Source: Beijerinckiaceae bacterium (lineage in GTDB: Bacteria > Pseudomonadota > Alphaproteobacteria > Rhizobiales > Beijerinckiaceae). From it: 5,914 nt of DNA. The DNA lies in assembly GCA_947458675.1 (NCBI GenBank), contig CANHAW010000150.1, positions 1 through 5,914 on the forward strand, given 5' to 3'. The notes below the pieces were generated by a model, which was not told where the DNA came from, did not search any database, and saw only the letters and a list, made by a program, of their open reading frames with translations. Made by a program: the position numbers and the translations under genes. Shown here in pieces: positions 1-5,914 of the stretch (its first letter is position 1; each line of letters begins with the position of its first letter).

Positions 1-506
1 AGCTCGCACGTCTGCTCGGCGCGCGTGTCTTTGCCACGGCCGGCAGCGAGGCCAAATGCGCCTTCGCCTGCCAGCAGGGCGCAGAATCATGTTTCAATTA
101 TCGCTCGCAGGATTTTGTCGCTGCGCTGCAACAAGCCACTGGCGGCTATGGGGCCGACATTATTATCGACATGGCGGGTGGGCTTTATGCCGAAAAGAAC
201 CTCCATGCTCTGGCGCGGCGCGGGCGGCTGACGCATTTGTCTTCCGGTCAGGAGCCGATCTTTTCGGCGCCGCTCGGCCTGATCATGCAGAAACAGGCCG
301 TTGTGACCGGCGCCTTGCTGCGCCCCCTCGAGCGCGAGCGAAAAGCCGCCATAGCCCGCGAGATCCAAAGCCATGTCTGGCCGCGCATCGGCTATGACAT
401 TGTGCCCGCGATCGACAAGATCTTCCCATTGGAGGGCGCCGCAGAGGCGCATGCCTATATGGAGGCGGGCTCCAATCGCGGCAAAATCCTCCTCTCCATA
501 AGTTGA
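1..506 (+). CDS. NAD(P)H:quinone oxidoreductase, PIG3-like (MDR superfamily), C-terminal part
   Basis: The open frame enters from the left edge (first whole codon at base 3) and stops at TGA 504-506, giving 167 residues of a family that is usually about 325 long, so the N-terminal catalytic half lies outside the window. What is visible starts just after the expected Rossmann GxGxxA loop: LLGARVFATAGSEAK, then AESCFNYRSQDFVAAL, then GGYGADIIIDMAGG, the usual layout of the nucleotide-binding half. The end, EAHAYMEAGSNRGKILLSIS, closely matches the PIG3/zeta-crystallin-like C-terminus (EAHxxMExGxxxGKIVL). Family members reduce quinones or enones with NADPH in the cytoplasm, mostly without zinc. 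The gene has the same orientation as the operon downstream but is separated from it by 200 bases with a candidate promoter, so a functional link is uncertain. The family assignment is firm; the substrate is unknown. Confidence 0.88.
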   Translation, partial: LARLLGARVFATAGSEAKCAFACQQGAESCFNYRSQDFVAALQQATGGYGADIIIDMAGGLYAEKNLHALARRGRLTHLSSGQEPIFSAPLGLIMQKQAVVTGALLRPLERERKAAIAREIQSHVWPRIGYDIVPAIDKIFPLEGAAEAHAYMEAGSNRGKILLSIS

Positions 507-606
507 TCGGGCGCCGGCTTCCCTCGCCAGTCCCATCATTCCGGCCGCTCTCGCCGGAGCCAGTCCGGCCATGCACAATTGAGCGAGCCGGGTTTCTGGT
601 AGCGCG

Positions 607-634
607 TTGACAGAAATTGAGTCTCCTGTACTCT
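607..634 (+). promoter_or_regulatory. candidate sigma70-type promoter for the operon
   Basis: A perfect TTGACA lies at 607-612. After a 16-base spacer comes TACTCT at 629-634, which matches only three of six positions of TATAAT. It sits about 70-100 bases upstream of the ATG at 707, in the only sizeable gap of the window. A short inverted repeat, GAGT (619-622) and ACTC (630-633), lies between and over the two boxes and could be an operator half-site pair, but arms this short occur by chance. The -35 box is convincing, the -10 box weak. Confidence 0.4.
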
Positions 635-695
635 TTTTGGGACAATTCAAAAAAACAAAACACAAGCTTCCAGACGCCAGTCGTTTCAAGAGCTC

Positions 696-700
696 GGAGA
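696..700 (+). promoter_or_regulatory. ribosome binding site that sets the start of the binding-protein gene
   Basis: GGAGA at 696-700 stands six bases before the ATG at 707. It supports this start over the in-frame TTG at 617, which would lie inside the candidate promoter and would put a hydrophilic 30-residue extension in front of the signal peptide. Confidence 0.65.
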
Positions 701-706
701 AACAAG

Positions 707-1714
707 ATGAGGGGAGTCGTCGCTGCGGCGGTCGTTGTTCTGGGGGTCACGGGGGCGCAGGCCAATCCGGTCGCCGATTTCTATACCGGCAAGAACGTCA
801 ATGTTCTGATCGGCTATAGTGCGGGCGGGGGCTATGACCTTTATGCGCGCCTCCTGTCACGGCACATGGGCAAGCATATTCCCGGACGGCCGGGGATGGT
901 TGCCCAGAACATGCCGGGCGCCGGCAGCCTGAAGGTCGCGACCTTCCTCTATTCGGTGGCGCCGAAGGATGGCACGGCCATCGGCACATTCGGCCGCGGC
1001 ATGCCGATCTATCCTTTATTGTTCACGCCTGAATTTGACGGCACGAAATTCGGCTATCTCGGTTCGATCACCAAAGACACCAGTGTCTGCATTACCTGGC
1101 ACACGTCTCCGATCAAGAACTGGAACGATCTGATGACCAAGCCTTCCGCTTTCGGCGGCGAGGGCAAGGGCGCCGATCCCGACATGTTCGCAACGCTGAT
1201 CCGCGACGGCTTTAAGGCAAAACTCAAACTTGTCAGCGGCTATCCGGGAACGGCGGACATGACGCTGGCCATGGAGCGCGGAGAGCTCGACGGTCTGTGC
1301 GGCATTTCCATGTCGACCATCAATGCCGCCCATAGCGCATGGCTGACGCAGAAAAAAATCAATGTCGTCTTGCAGATTGCAACGGAAAAACACCGCGCCA
1401 TTCCTGACACGCCGCTGATCACCGATCTTGCGACCTCACCATCGCAAAAAATGGTTCTCGATGTGGCTGTGGCCCCGCAAACCATGGCGCGGCCTTTCGT
1501 GTCGCCGCCCGATATTCCTGCTGCACGATTGAAAGCCCTGCAGGAAGCCTTCGATCGCACCATGAAAGATCCGGATTTTCTGGCCGATGCAGAGCGGATG
1601 AAGCTCGATATCAATCCGGTAACGGGCGCTGAAATCGCCGAGATCGTCAAAAAGCTCTATGCGGCGCCCAAGGAAGTGCTCCAGCAGGCATCAGCCTATA
1701 TGGGCGCGAAATGA
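707..1714 (+). CDS. periplasmic substrate-binding protein, TctC/Bug family
   Basis: This 335-residue protein is close to the usual length of Bug (tripartite tricarboxylate transporter) receptors. Residues 1-19 form a short signal peptide (MRGVVAAAVVVLGVTGAQA) with an AxA cleavage site before Asn20, so the mature protein should be periplasmic. Family landmarks are the first ligand loop GYSAGGGYDLYAR (residues 36-48), then PGRPGMVAQNMPGAG, then APKDGTAIGTF. The GYSAGGGYD loop departs from the classical PFPPGG version and marks a divergent branch. Cys128 and Cys198 are the obvious cysteines of the mature chain and could form a disulfide (inference). Bug proteins bind carboxylates, often aromatic or dicarboxylic acids. 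No TctA/TctB membrane genes are seen in the window. It is the first gene of the apparent operon, and its stop lies 28 bases before the FAD-subunit gene. The ligand cannot be read from the sequence. Confidence 0.88.
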   Translation: MRGVVAAAVVVLGVTGAQANPVADFYTGKNVNVLIGYSAGGGYDLYARLLSRHMGKHIPGRPGMVAQNMPGAGSLKVATFLYSVAPKDGTAIGTFGRGMPIYPLLFTPEFDGTKFGYLGSITKDTSVCITWHTSPIKNWNDLMTKPSAFGGEGKGADPDMFATLIRDGFKAKLKLVSGYPGTADMTLAMERGELDGLCGISMSTINAAHSAWLTQKKINVVLQIATEKHRAIPDTPLITDLATSPSQKMVLDVAVAPQTMARPFVSPPDIPAARLKALQEAFDRTMKDPDFLADAERMKLDINPVTGAEIAEIVKKLYAAPKEVLQQASAYMGAK

Positions 1715-1742
1715 GCACATCAGGCAAGGCGGTTGCATAAAG

Positions 1743-2618
1743 ATGAAAGCGCCGCCTTTCGATTATCATCGGCCAGCAAGCTTGCGCGACGCGCTGCTTC
1801 TCTTGAAGCAGCCTGACGCGCGGATTCTGGCGGGCGGTCAATCTCTCGTTCCGATGCTGAATTTTCGTCTGCTGGCGCCCCAGCATTTGGTCGATCTCAG
1901 CCAGATCGACCAATTGCAGACATGTGTCATCACGTCTGAGAAAATTCGCATCGGCGCGATGAAGAGCCAGCGTGAACTCGAAAACAGCGCGGAGCTCGCG
2001 CGCGTGGCGCCGATCTTTCCCGAGGCCATTCGCCAGATCGGACATCGCCAGACAAGAAACCGCGGGACGATCGGCGGCAGTCTCTGCCATCTTGATCCAT
2101 CGGCAGAATTGCCGACTTTGGCGCTTCTTCACGATGCCATATTCGAAATTGCATCGACTGAGGGCGTTCGCCATGCGAGCGCGCAGGATTTCATCCTGGG
2201 TGCGATGAATCCCGCGCTGGAAGAGGGCGAGATCCTCACCCATGTCGAAATGCCTGTCTGGCGACCGGGGCATGGCTTTGCTTTCCTTGAACATGCGCGC
2301 CGTGCCGGAGATTTTGCGCTGGCTTCGGCAGGCATACTTGTGGCTGTCGACAGCGACGGTCGCATTGCGCGGCTGGCTATTTGCATTGGCGGCCTTGGCG
2401 ATCGCCCCATACGTCTGGCTGCAGCCGAAAGTGAATTGATTGGCGCCATGCCCGGCAAAGACATGTTCGATCGCGCGGCCGCGCATATTGCCGCTTTGCC
2501 GGCTGAGGGAAGCATTCATGCAAGTGCTGCCTATAAAAGGCGCATTGCCGAAACGCTTCTGAAGCGCGCGCTTGAAACGGCTTGTGCCCGTGCGGCCCAT
2601 ATGGTGAGCGTCGCATGA
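1743..2618 (+). CDS. molybdenum hydroxylase FAD-binding (medium) subunit, CoxM-like
   Basis: The 291-residue protein has the length of a CoxM-type subunit (about 290). It carries both FAD-binding signatures: AGGQSLVPMLNFRLL starting near residue 30, and TIGGSLCHLDPSAELP from residue 109. The C-terminal domain of the family follows (EHARRAGDFALASAGILVAV, then ICIGGLGDRPIRL). It would pass electrons between the [2Fe-2S] subunit and an external acceptor in the cytoplasm. The ATG at 1743 is preferred because MKAPPFDYHRPASLRDAL is a typical family N-terminus and AAGGCGG lies at 1726-1732. The earlier in-frame start at 1659 would overlap the upstream gene by 56 bases. The four cysteines are scattered, so the extra iron-sulfur insert of 4-hydroxybenzoyl-CoA reductase beta subunits is absent. 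The stop overlaps the next start by four bases (ATGA, 2615-2618), which suggests translational coupling and fixed stoichiometry. Confidence 0.93.
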   Translation: MKAPPFDYHRPASLRDALLLLKQPDARILAGGQSLVPMLNFRLLAPQHLVDLSQIDQLQTCVITSEKIRIGAMKSQRELENSAELARVAPIFPEAIRQIGHRQTRNRGTIGGSLCHLDPSAELPTLALLHDAIFEIASTEGVRHASAQDFILGAMNPALEEGEILTHVEMPVWRPGHGFAFLEHARRAGDFALASAGILVAVDSDGRIARLAICIGGLGDRPIRLAAAESELIGAMPGKDMFDRAAAHIAALPAEGSIHASAAYKRRIAETLLKRALETACARAAHMVSVA

Positions 2619-3097
2619 TGAAACAGATCTCCATCAATGTGAACGGCGTGACCCACACGCGCTCGGTGGAGCCGCGTGTCAGCCTGGGCGATTTCCTGCG
2701 ACATGAGATCGGTCTGACAGGCACGCATTTTGGCTGCGAACATGGCGTTTGCGGCGCATGCACCATTCTCGTCAATGGCGTCAGCATGCGCAGCTGCCTG
2801 ATGTTTGCCGTGCAGGCCGACGGGTGCAAGGTGGAGACGGTGGAAGGTCTTTCGCATGCGGGTGCACCGCTGCATCCGCTGCAGCAGGCGTTTCGCGATC
2901 AACATGCCCTGCAATGCGGATTTTGCACGCCGGGCATGCTGATGACTTTGATCGAACTTCTCTCCGAGACAAACAATCCGACAGAAGAAGAGGTTCGCGA
3001 CGCCATTTCCGGCAATATCTGCCGATGCACAGGCTATCAGCCCATTGTCGAAGCGGCCATGCAGGCAGCCAAGGCGATGCGCGAGGAGAAAGTCTGA
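2615..3097 (+). CDS. molybdenum hydroxylase 2x[2Fe-2S] (small) subunit, CoxS-like
   Basis: A 160-residue protein with both iron-sulfur domains intact. The N-terminal plant-type ferredoxin cluster is C41-x4-C46-x2-C49-x11-C61 (CEHGVCGAC then MRSC). The C-terminal helical domain cluster is C101-x2-C104-x31-C136-x-C138 (CGFCTPGM then CRCTGYQPI). These relay electrons from the molybdenum site to FAD. Length and motif spacing are normal for CoxS, HcrC and NdhS-like subunits. Two adjacent ATGs (2615 and 2618) are possible. The first overlaps the FAD-subunit stop as ATGA and has GGTGAG at 2603-2608 in front. The stop overlaps the large-subunit start by one base (TGATG). It is part of the three-subunit enzyme with its two neighbours. 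The family assignment is essentially certain; the substrate class is not. Confidence 0.95.
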   Translation: MMKQISINVNGVTHTRSVEPRVSLGDFLRHEIGLTGTHFGCEHGVCGACTILVNGVSMRSCLMFAVQADGCKVETVEGLSHAGAPLHPLQQAFRDQHALQCGFCTPGMLMTLIELLSETNNPTEEEVRDAISGNICRCTGYQPIVEAAMQAAKAMREEKV

Positions 3098-5436
3098 TGG
3101 CGCGCCAGATCGGACTTTCCGTCGAGCGGCTTGAAGACCCGACACTTCTGCGTGGCGGAGCCAAATATCTCGACGATCTTTCTCTGCCTGGCCAATTGCA
3201 TGTCGCTTTTCTGCGCAGCAGCCATGCCCATGCGCGGATCCTGCGACTGGATGTGAGCCAAGCGCGCGCACTTGCAGGTGTGCATGCCATTATCACAATG
3301 GAAGATCTTGAGGCCTATCTGGGCACTGTGCGCATGCCGCTCAGTGCAAGCCCGACTAAAGCTGTGGCGCCGATCACGCCTTATATTCTGTCGGGCCGCG
3401 AAGTGGCTTTTGTCGGCGAGGCCATTGCCATGGTCTTGGCGCAGACGCGCCATATTGCAGAAGATGCAGTCGATCTGATCGAGATCGATTACGAGCCGCT
3501 CCCCGTTATCATGAGTGCGAAAGAGGCTATTGCCGATGGCGCACCGAAAGTGCGGATGGAAGCTGCCAATAATGTGCTCAATCGCATGCATGTTGCCTAT
3601 GGCGATGTGAATGAGGCATTTTCCGGCGCAGCCTATGTGTTCCGCGAGGATATACTCCAGCACCGCGGTTGCGGACATCCGATGGAAACGCGCGGCGTGA
3701 TTGCCGAGCCGCGGATGGATGGCTCGCTGAATGTCTGGTCATCCACCCAGATGCCGCATGACATCCAGACAAATATTGTCGAGATCCTCGGCATTGATGA
3801 CAATGCATTGCGCATTATCACGCCGGAAGTCGGCGGTGGTTTCGGGCCGAAATATTGCGCTTATCCGGAAGAGCTTTCCATTCCCGCTGCAGCGCGCATG
3901 CTGGGGCGAACGCTCAAATGGGTTGAGGATCGCCGCGAACATTGCCTCACGGCGGTTCAGGAGCGCGATCAATTCTGGTCGCTTGAAATAGCGGTCGAGG
4001 CTGACGGTCGGATTCGCGGTATTCGCGGCGAGCTGATTCACGATCAGGGCGCCTATGCGCTCAAGGCCGTGAACCTTCCCTATAATTCGGCAACAGCTGT
4101 ACCCGGCCCCTATATGGTTCCGGCTTTCGAAATGAAAGTGGCGATCGCTTTCACCAATCGCGTACCCGCTTCATCTGTGCGCGGTGCAGGCTATCCGCAG
4201 GCTGCTTTTGCAATGGAGCGGCTGATGGATCTTGTGGCGAAAGAGCTTGGGCTCGATCGCGCCGAAATCCGTCGGCGCAATCTCATCCCGCCTGAAAAAA
4301 TGCCCTATACGAAGCCACTGAAAGCGCGCTCCGGTGCACCGGTGACTTACGACAGCGGCGATTATATCGCTTCGCAAGAGCAGGTTCTGGCAGCTGCCGG
4401 CTGGAATGATTTTCGTGCCCGCCAGGCAGAGGCGCTCAAACAGGGCCGCTATATTGGCATTGGTCTGGCCCATGCCGTGAAAGGTACAGGTCGCGGCCCG
4501 TTTGAATCCGGCACGGTGCGCGTCAATCCGTCAGGCCAAGTTTCCATTTTTACTGGTGCAGCTGCCATGGGGCAGGGCATTCGCACCACGCTGGCGCAAA
4601 TCTGCGCCGAGCAATTGGGGCTGACTGCCGACAAGATCTCTGTTGTGTGCGGCGACACAGGCTTGGCGCCGCTCGGCCTTGGCGGCTTTGCCAGCCGCCA
4701 ACTTGTTACAGCCGGATCGACAGTGCTTCTGGCCTCTCGCGAAGTTGCCAAAAAAGCAAAAAAGCTCGCGAGCCATATGCTCGAGGCAGCCGAGGAAGAT
4801 CTCGAACTCGTCGATGGCAAGGTCAAGGTGAAAGGCTCGGATGTTGGCGTCACGCTGGGCGAGCTTGCGCGTGTGCTGAAAGGCGCGCCGGGCTATGCCT
4901 TTCCGCCGGGCCTCGATCCTGCGCTTGAATCCGATGTCAAATGGCAAACCGAGGCATTGGCCTATTCCAATACGTCGCATGTTGCCGAAGTGGAGGTCGA
5001 TGTCGATCTCGCAAGCGTCAAGATCACGCGTTATATCGCGCTGCAGGATGTTGGCGTGCGCGTCAATCCGATGATTGTCGAGGGCCAGATCCGCGGCGGT
5101 ATTGCCCATGGCATCGGCAATGCGCTTTTCGAGCAAATGATCTATGACGAAACCGGCCAGCCGCTGACGACAACTTTCGCCGATTATCTTCTGCCGACGG
5201 CAACTGAAGTTCCAAATTTCGAGACCATCTATCGCGAGACGCCATCGCCGCTCAATCCGCTTGGTGCCAAGGGCGTTGGTGAGGTCGGCACGATTCCAGT
5301 CACGGCTGCGATCATTTCTGCCATCGAAGATGCGCTCGCCCCGTTCGAAATACGCATTGCACAGACACCTCTGCTTCCAGAGACGCTGTTCAACCTCATC
5401 GAAGATTCACGCGCACGGGGCTTGCCTCATGCGTGA
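3097..5436 (+). CDS. molybdenum hydroxylase molybdopterin-binding (large) subunit, xanthine oxidase/CoxL superfamily, substrate unknown
   Basis: The 779-residue protein is full length for the family. The N-terminal hammerhead domain runs to about residue 130 (LLRGGAKYLDD, GREVAFVGEAIAMV). The molybdenum-binding domains follow: HPMETRG at 194-200, GGGFGPKY at 246-253, VRGAGYPQ at 361-368, MGQGIRTTLAQ from 491, and GAKGVGEVG at 723-731. Glu729 in the last motif aligns with the catalytic base of xanthine dehydrogenases, which activates the Mo-bound water or hydroxide. Such enzymes hydroxylate a carbon of an N-heterocycle, aldehyde or aryl-CoA. The loop that in Mo-Cu CO dehydrogenase reads AYxCSFR is here SVRGAGY, without cysteine, so CO oxidation is not supported. 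It also differs from the AYRGAGR of form II relatives. The start at 3097 is fixed by the TGATG overlap and a strong GAGGAGA at 3083-3089. Generic database labels such as 'CO dehydrogenase large subunit' would mislead here. Confidence 0.93.
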   Translation: MARQIGLSVERLEDPTLLRGGAKYLDDLSLPGQLHVAFLRSSHAHARILRLDVSQARALAGVHAIITMEDLEAYLGTVRMPLSASPTKAVAPITPYILSGREVAFVGEAIAMVLAQTRHIAEDAVDLIEIDYEPLPVIMSAKEAIADGAPKVRMEAANNVLNRMHVAYGDVNEAFSGAAYVFREDILQHRGCGHPMETRGVIAEPRMDGSLNVWSSTQMPHDIQTNIVEILGIDDNALRIITPEVGGGFGPKYCAYPEELSIPAAARMLGRTLKWVEDRREHCLTAVQERDQFWSLEIAVEADGRIRGIRGELIHDQGAYALKAVNLPYNSATAVPGPYMVPAFEMKVAIAFTNRVPASSVRGAGYPQAAFAMERLMDLVAKELGLDRAEIRRRNLIPPEKMPYTKPLKARSGAPVTYDSGDYIASQEQVLAAAGWNDFRARQAEALKQGRYIGIGLAHAVKGTGRGPFESGTVRVNPSGQVSIFTGAAAMGQGIRTTLAQICAEQLGLTADKISVVCGDTGLAPLGLGGFASRQLVTAGSTVLLASREVAKKAKKLASHMLEAAEEDLELVDGKVKVKGSDVGVTLGELARVLKGAPGYAFPPGLDPALESDVKWQTEALAYSNTSHVAEVEVDVDLASVKITRYIALQDVGVRVNPMIVEGQIRGGIAHGIGNALFEQMIYDETGQPLTTTFADYLLPTATEVPNFETIYRETPSPLNPLGAKGVGEVGTIPVTAAIISAIEDALAPFEIRIAQTPLLPETLFNLIEDSRARGLPHA

Positions 5437-5452
5437 TCACGTTCAAACATAT

Positions 5453-5457
5453 AGGAG
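5453..5457 (+). promoter_or_regulatory. ribosome binding site of the UbiD-family gene
   Basis: AGGAG lies eight bases before the ATG at 5466, inside a 29-base gap after the large-subunit stop. The gap has no room for a promoter and terminator pair and I see no hairpin in it, so read-through from the hydroxylase genes is likely. Confidence 0.65.
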
Positions 5458-5465
5458 CCTCCAAA

Positions 5466-5914
5466 ATGGCAAATAAAGATCTGCGCGACTGGCTCAAAGG
5501 TGTCGAAGCTGCCGGCGAATTGAAAATCATCAAGGGCGCCGAGCCGAAAGAAGAAATCGGCGGCATTGTCGATATCTATATGCGCAAGATGGGATCACCG
5601 GCCGTGCTCTTCGACGAGATTCCTGGCTACCCCAAAGGCTCGCGCGTTCTTGCCAATATTCTCACCTCCGTGCCGCGCATCAATGTGGCGCTCGGCATTC
5701 CCGCCAAGAGCACCGACATGGAGCTGGTGCAGTGGTGGCGCAAATATATGGGCAACTCGCCCTCCATTCCCCCCAAGGAGGTCAATGGCGGCCCCGTCAT
5801 GGAGAATGTGATGGAGGGCGACGCGGTGGATCTCAACAAGATCCCCACGCCGGTCTGGCACGAGCATGATGGCGGCCCCTTCCTCGGCACCGCCTGCCCT
5901 TGCTTGGCGATAGG
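5466..5914 (+). CDS. UbiD-family decarboxylase, N-terminal part
   Basis: The first 149 residues of a protein that normally runs to about 450-510; it is open at the right edge. Family landmarks are the N-terminus DLRDWLKGVEAAGELKIIKG, then AVLFDEIPGYPKGSRVL, then GGPVMENVMEGDAVDLNKIP and PVWHEHDGGPFLGT. UbiD enzymes use prenylated FMN, made by a UbiX partner, to decarboxylate or carboxylate aromatic, heteroaromatic or alpha,beta-unsaturated acids in the cytoplasm. The catalytic Arg and Glu residues lie beyond the window, so activity cannot be judged. The similarity resembles catabolic UbiD-like proteins rather than proving ubiquinone synthesis, and the context after a molybdenum hydroxylase supports catabolism (inference). 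The last residues, GTACPCLAIG, are a little unusual where relatives read roughly GTxxxxITRDP. Proline codon choice also changes within the gene from about base 5630. Confidence 0.88.
   Translation, partial: MANKDLRDWLKGVEAAGELKIIKGAEPKEEIGGIVDIYMRKMGSPAVLFDEIPGYPKGSRVLANILTSVPRINVALGIPAKSTDMELVQWWRKYMGNSPSIPPKEVNGGPVMENVMEGDAVDLNKIPTPVWHEHDGGPFLGTACPCLAI

Noticed and set aside
540..558. Stem-loop TCCGGC-N7-GCCGGA after the quinone oxidoreductase gene as a terminator
   Set aside because: The six-base stem has no following T-run, so it is not a convincing intrinsic terminator, although a weak or Rho-assisted end here is possible.
617..706. TTG-started N-terminal extension of the binding protein
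   Set aside because: It would begin inside the candidate promoter, add a charged non-secretory stretch before the signal peptide, and ignore the good GGAGA site before ATG 707.
87..765. Overlapping minus-strand ORFs across the first gene and the intergenic gap
   Set aside because: They run opposite the quinone oxidoreductase frame, have low-complexity Arg/Ala-rich translations and no family resemblance.
1647..2600. Long minus-strand ORF (317 codons) opposite the FAD-subunit gene
   Set aside because: It mirrors a firmly identified gene, its translation shows no recognisable domain, and long antisense frames are common in G+C-rich coding DNA.
4531..5136. Minus-strand ORF of 201 codons inside the large-subunit gene
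   Set aside because: Shadow of a conserved coding frame, with no recognisable motif.
3097..5436. Aerobic CO dehydrogenase (coxMSL) on the strength of the gene order M-S-L
   Set aside because: Gene order matches, but the active-site loop has no Cys and reads VRGAGYPQ, so the CO-specific Mo-Cu site is absent.

Overview
The window is a stretch of bacterial chromosome with all convincing genes on the + strand. Moderately high G+C (roughly 55-60% by eye) and the style of the encoded proteins point to an alphaproteobacterium, most likely a Hyphomicrobiales-type soil or water catabolic generalist. No marker gene fixes the genus. I see no RNA genes, mobile elements, CRISPR arrays or long repeats.

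Layout: (1) positions 1-506 hold the C-terminal half of a PIG3-like quinone oxidoreductase of the zinc-type alcohol dehydrogenase (MDR) superfamily, cut by the window edge. (2) A 200-base intergenic gap (507-706) carries a candidate sigma70-type promoter with a perfect TTGACA -35 box. (3) 707-1714 encodes a secreted substrate-binding protein of the TctC/Bug family. (4) 1743-2618, 2615-3097 and 3097-5436 encode the three subunits of a molybdenum hydroxylase of the xanthine oxidase/CO dehydrogenase family: FAD subunit, 2x[2Fe-2S] subunit and molybdopterin large subunit, in the order medium-small-large. They are packed with 4-base and 1-base stop/start overlaps. (5) 5466 to the window end encodes the first 149 residues of a UbiD-family decarboxylase, which use prenylated FMN.

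Genes 2-5 look like one transcription unit. A coherent reading is a catabolic operon for an aromatic or heteroaromatic carboxylate. The Bug protein would capture the acid in the periplasm, the molybdenum hydroxylase would oxidise the ring (or its CoA ester) using water, and the UbiD enzyme would remove (or, in reverse, add) a ring carboxyl group. The large subunit lacks the CO dehydrogenase signature (no AYxCSFR loop; it has VRGAGYPQ at residues 361-368). The FAD subunit lacks the extra cysteine-rich insert of 4-hydroxybenzoyl-CoA reductase. The enzyme is therefore probably neither of those, and its substrate is open. That substrate is the main unsolved question here. I found no evidence of a wholly new type of system.
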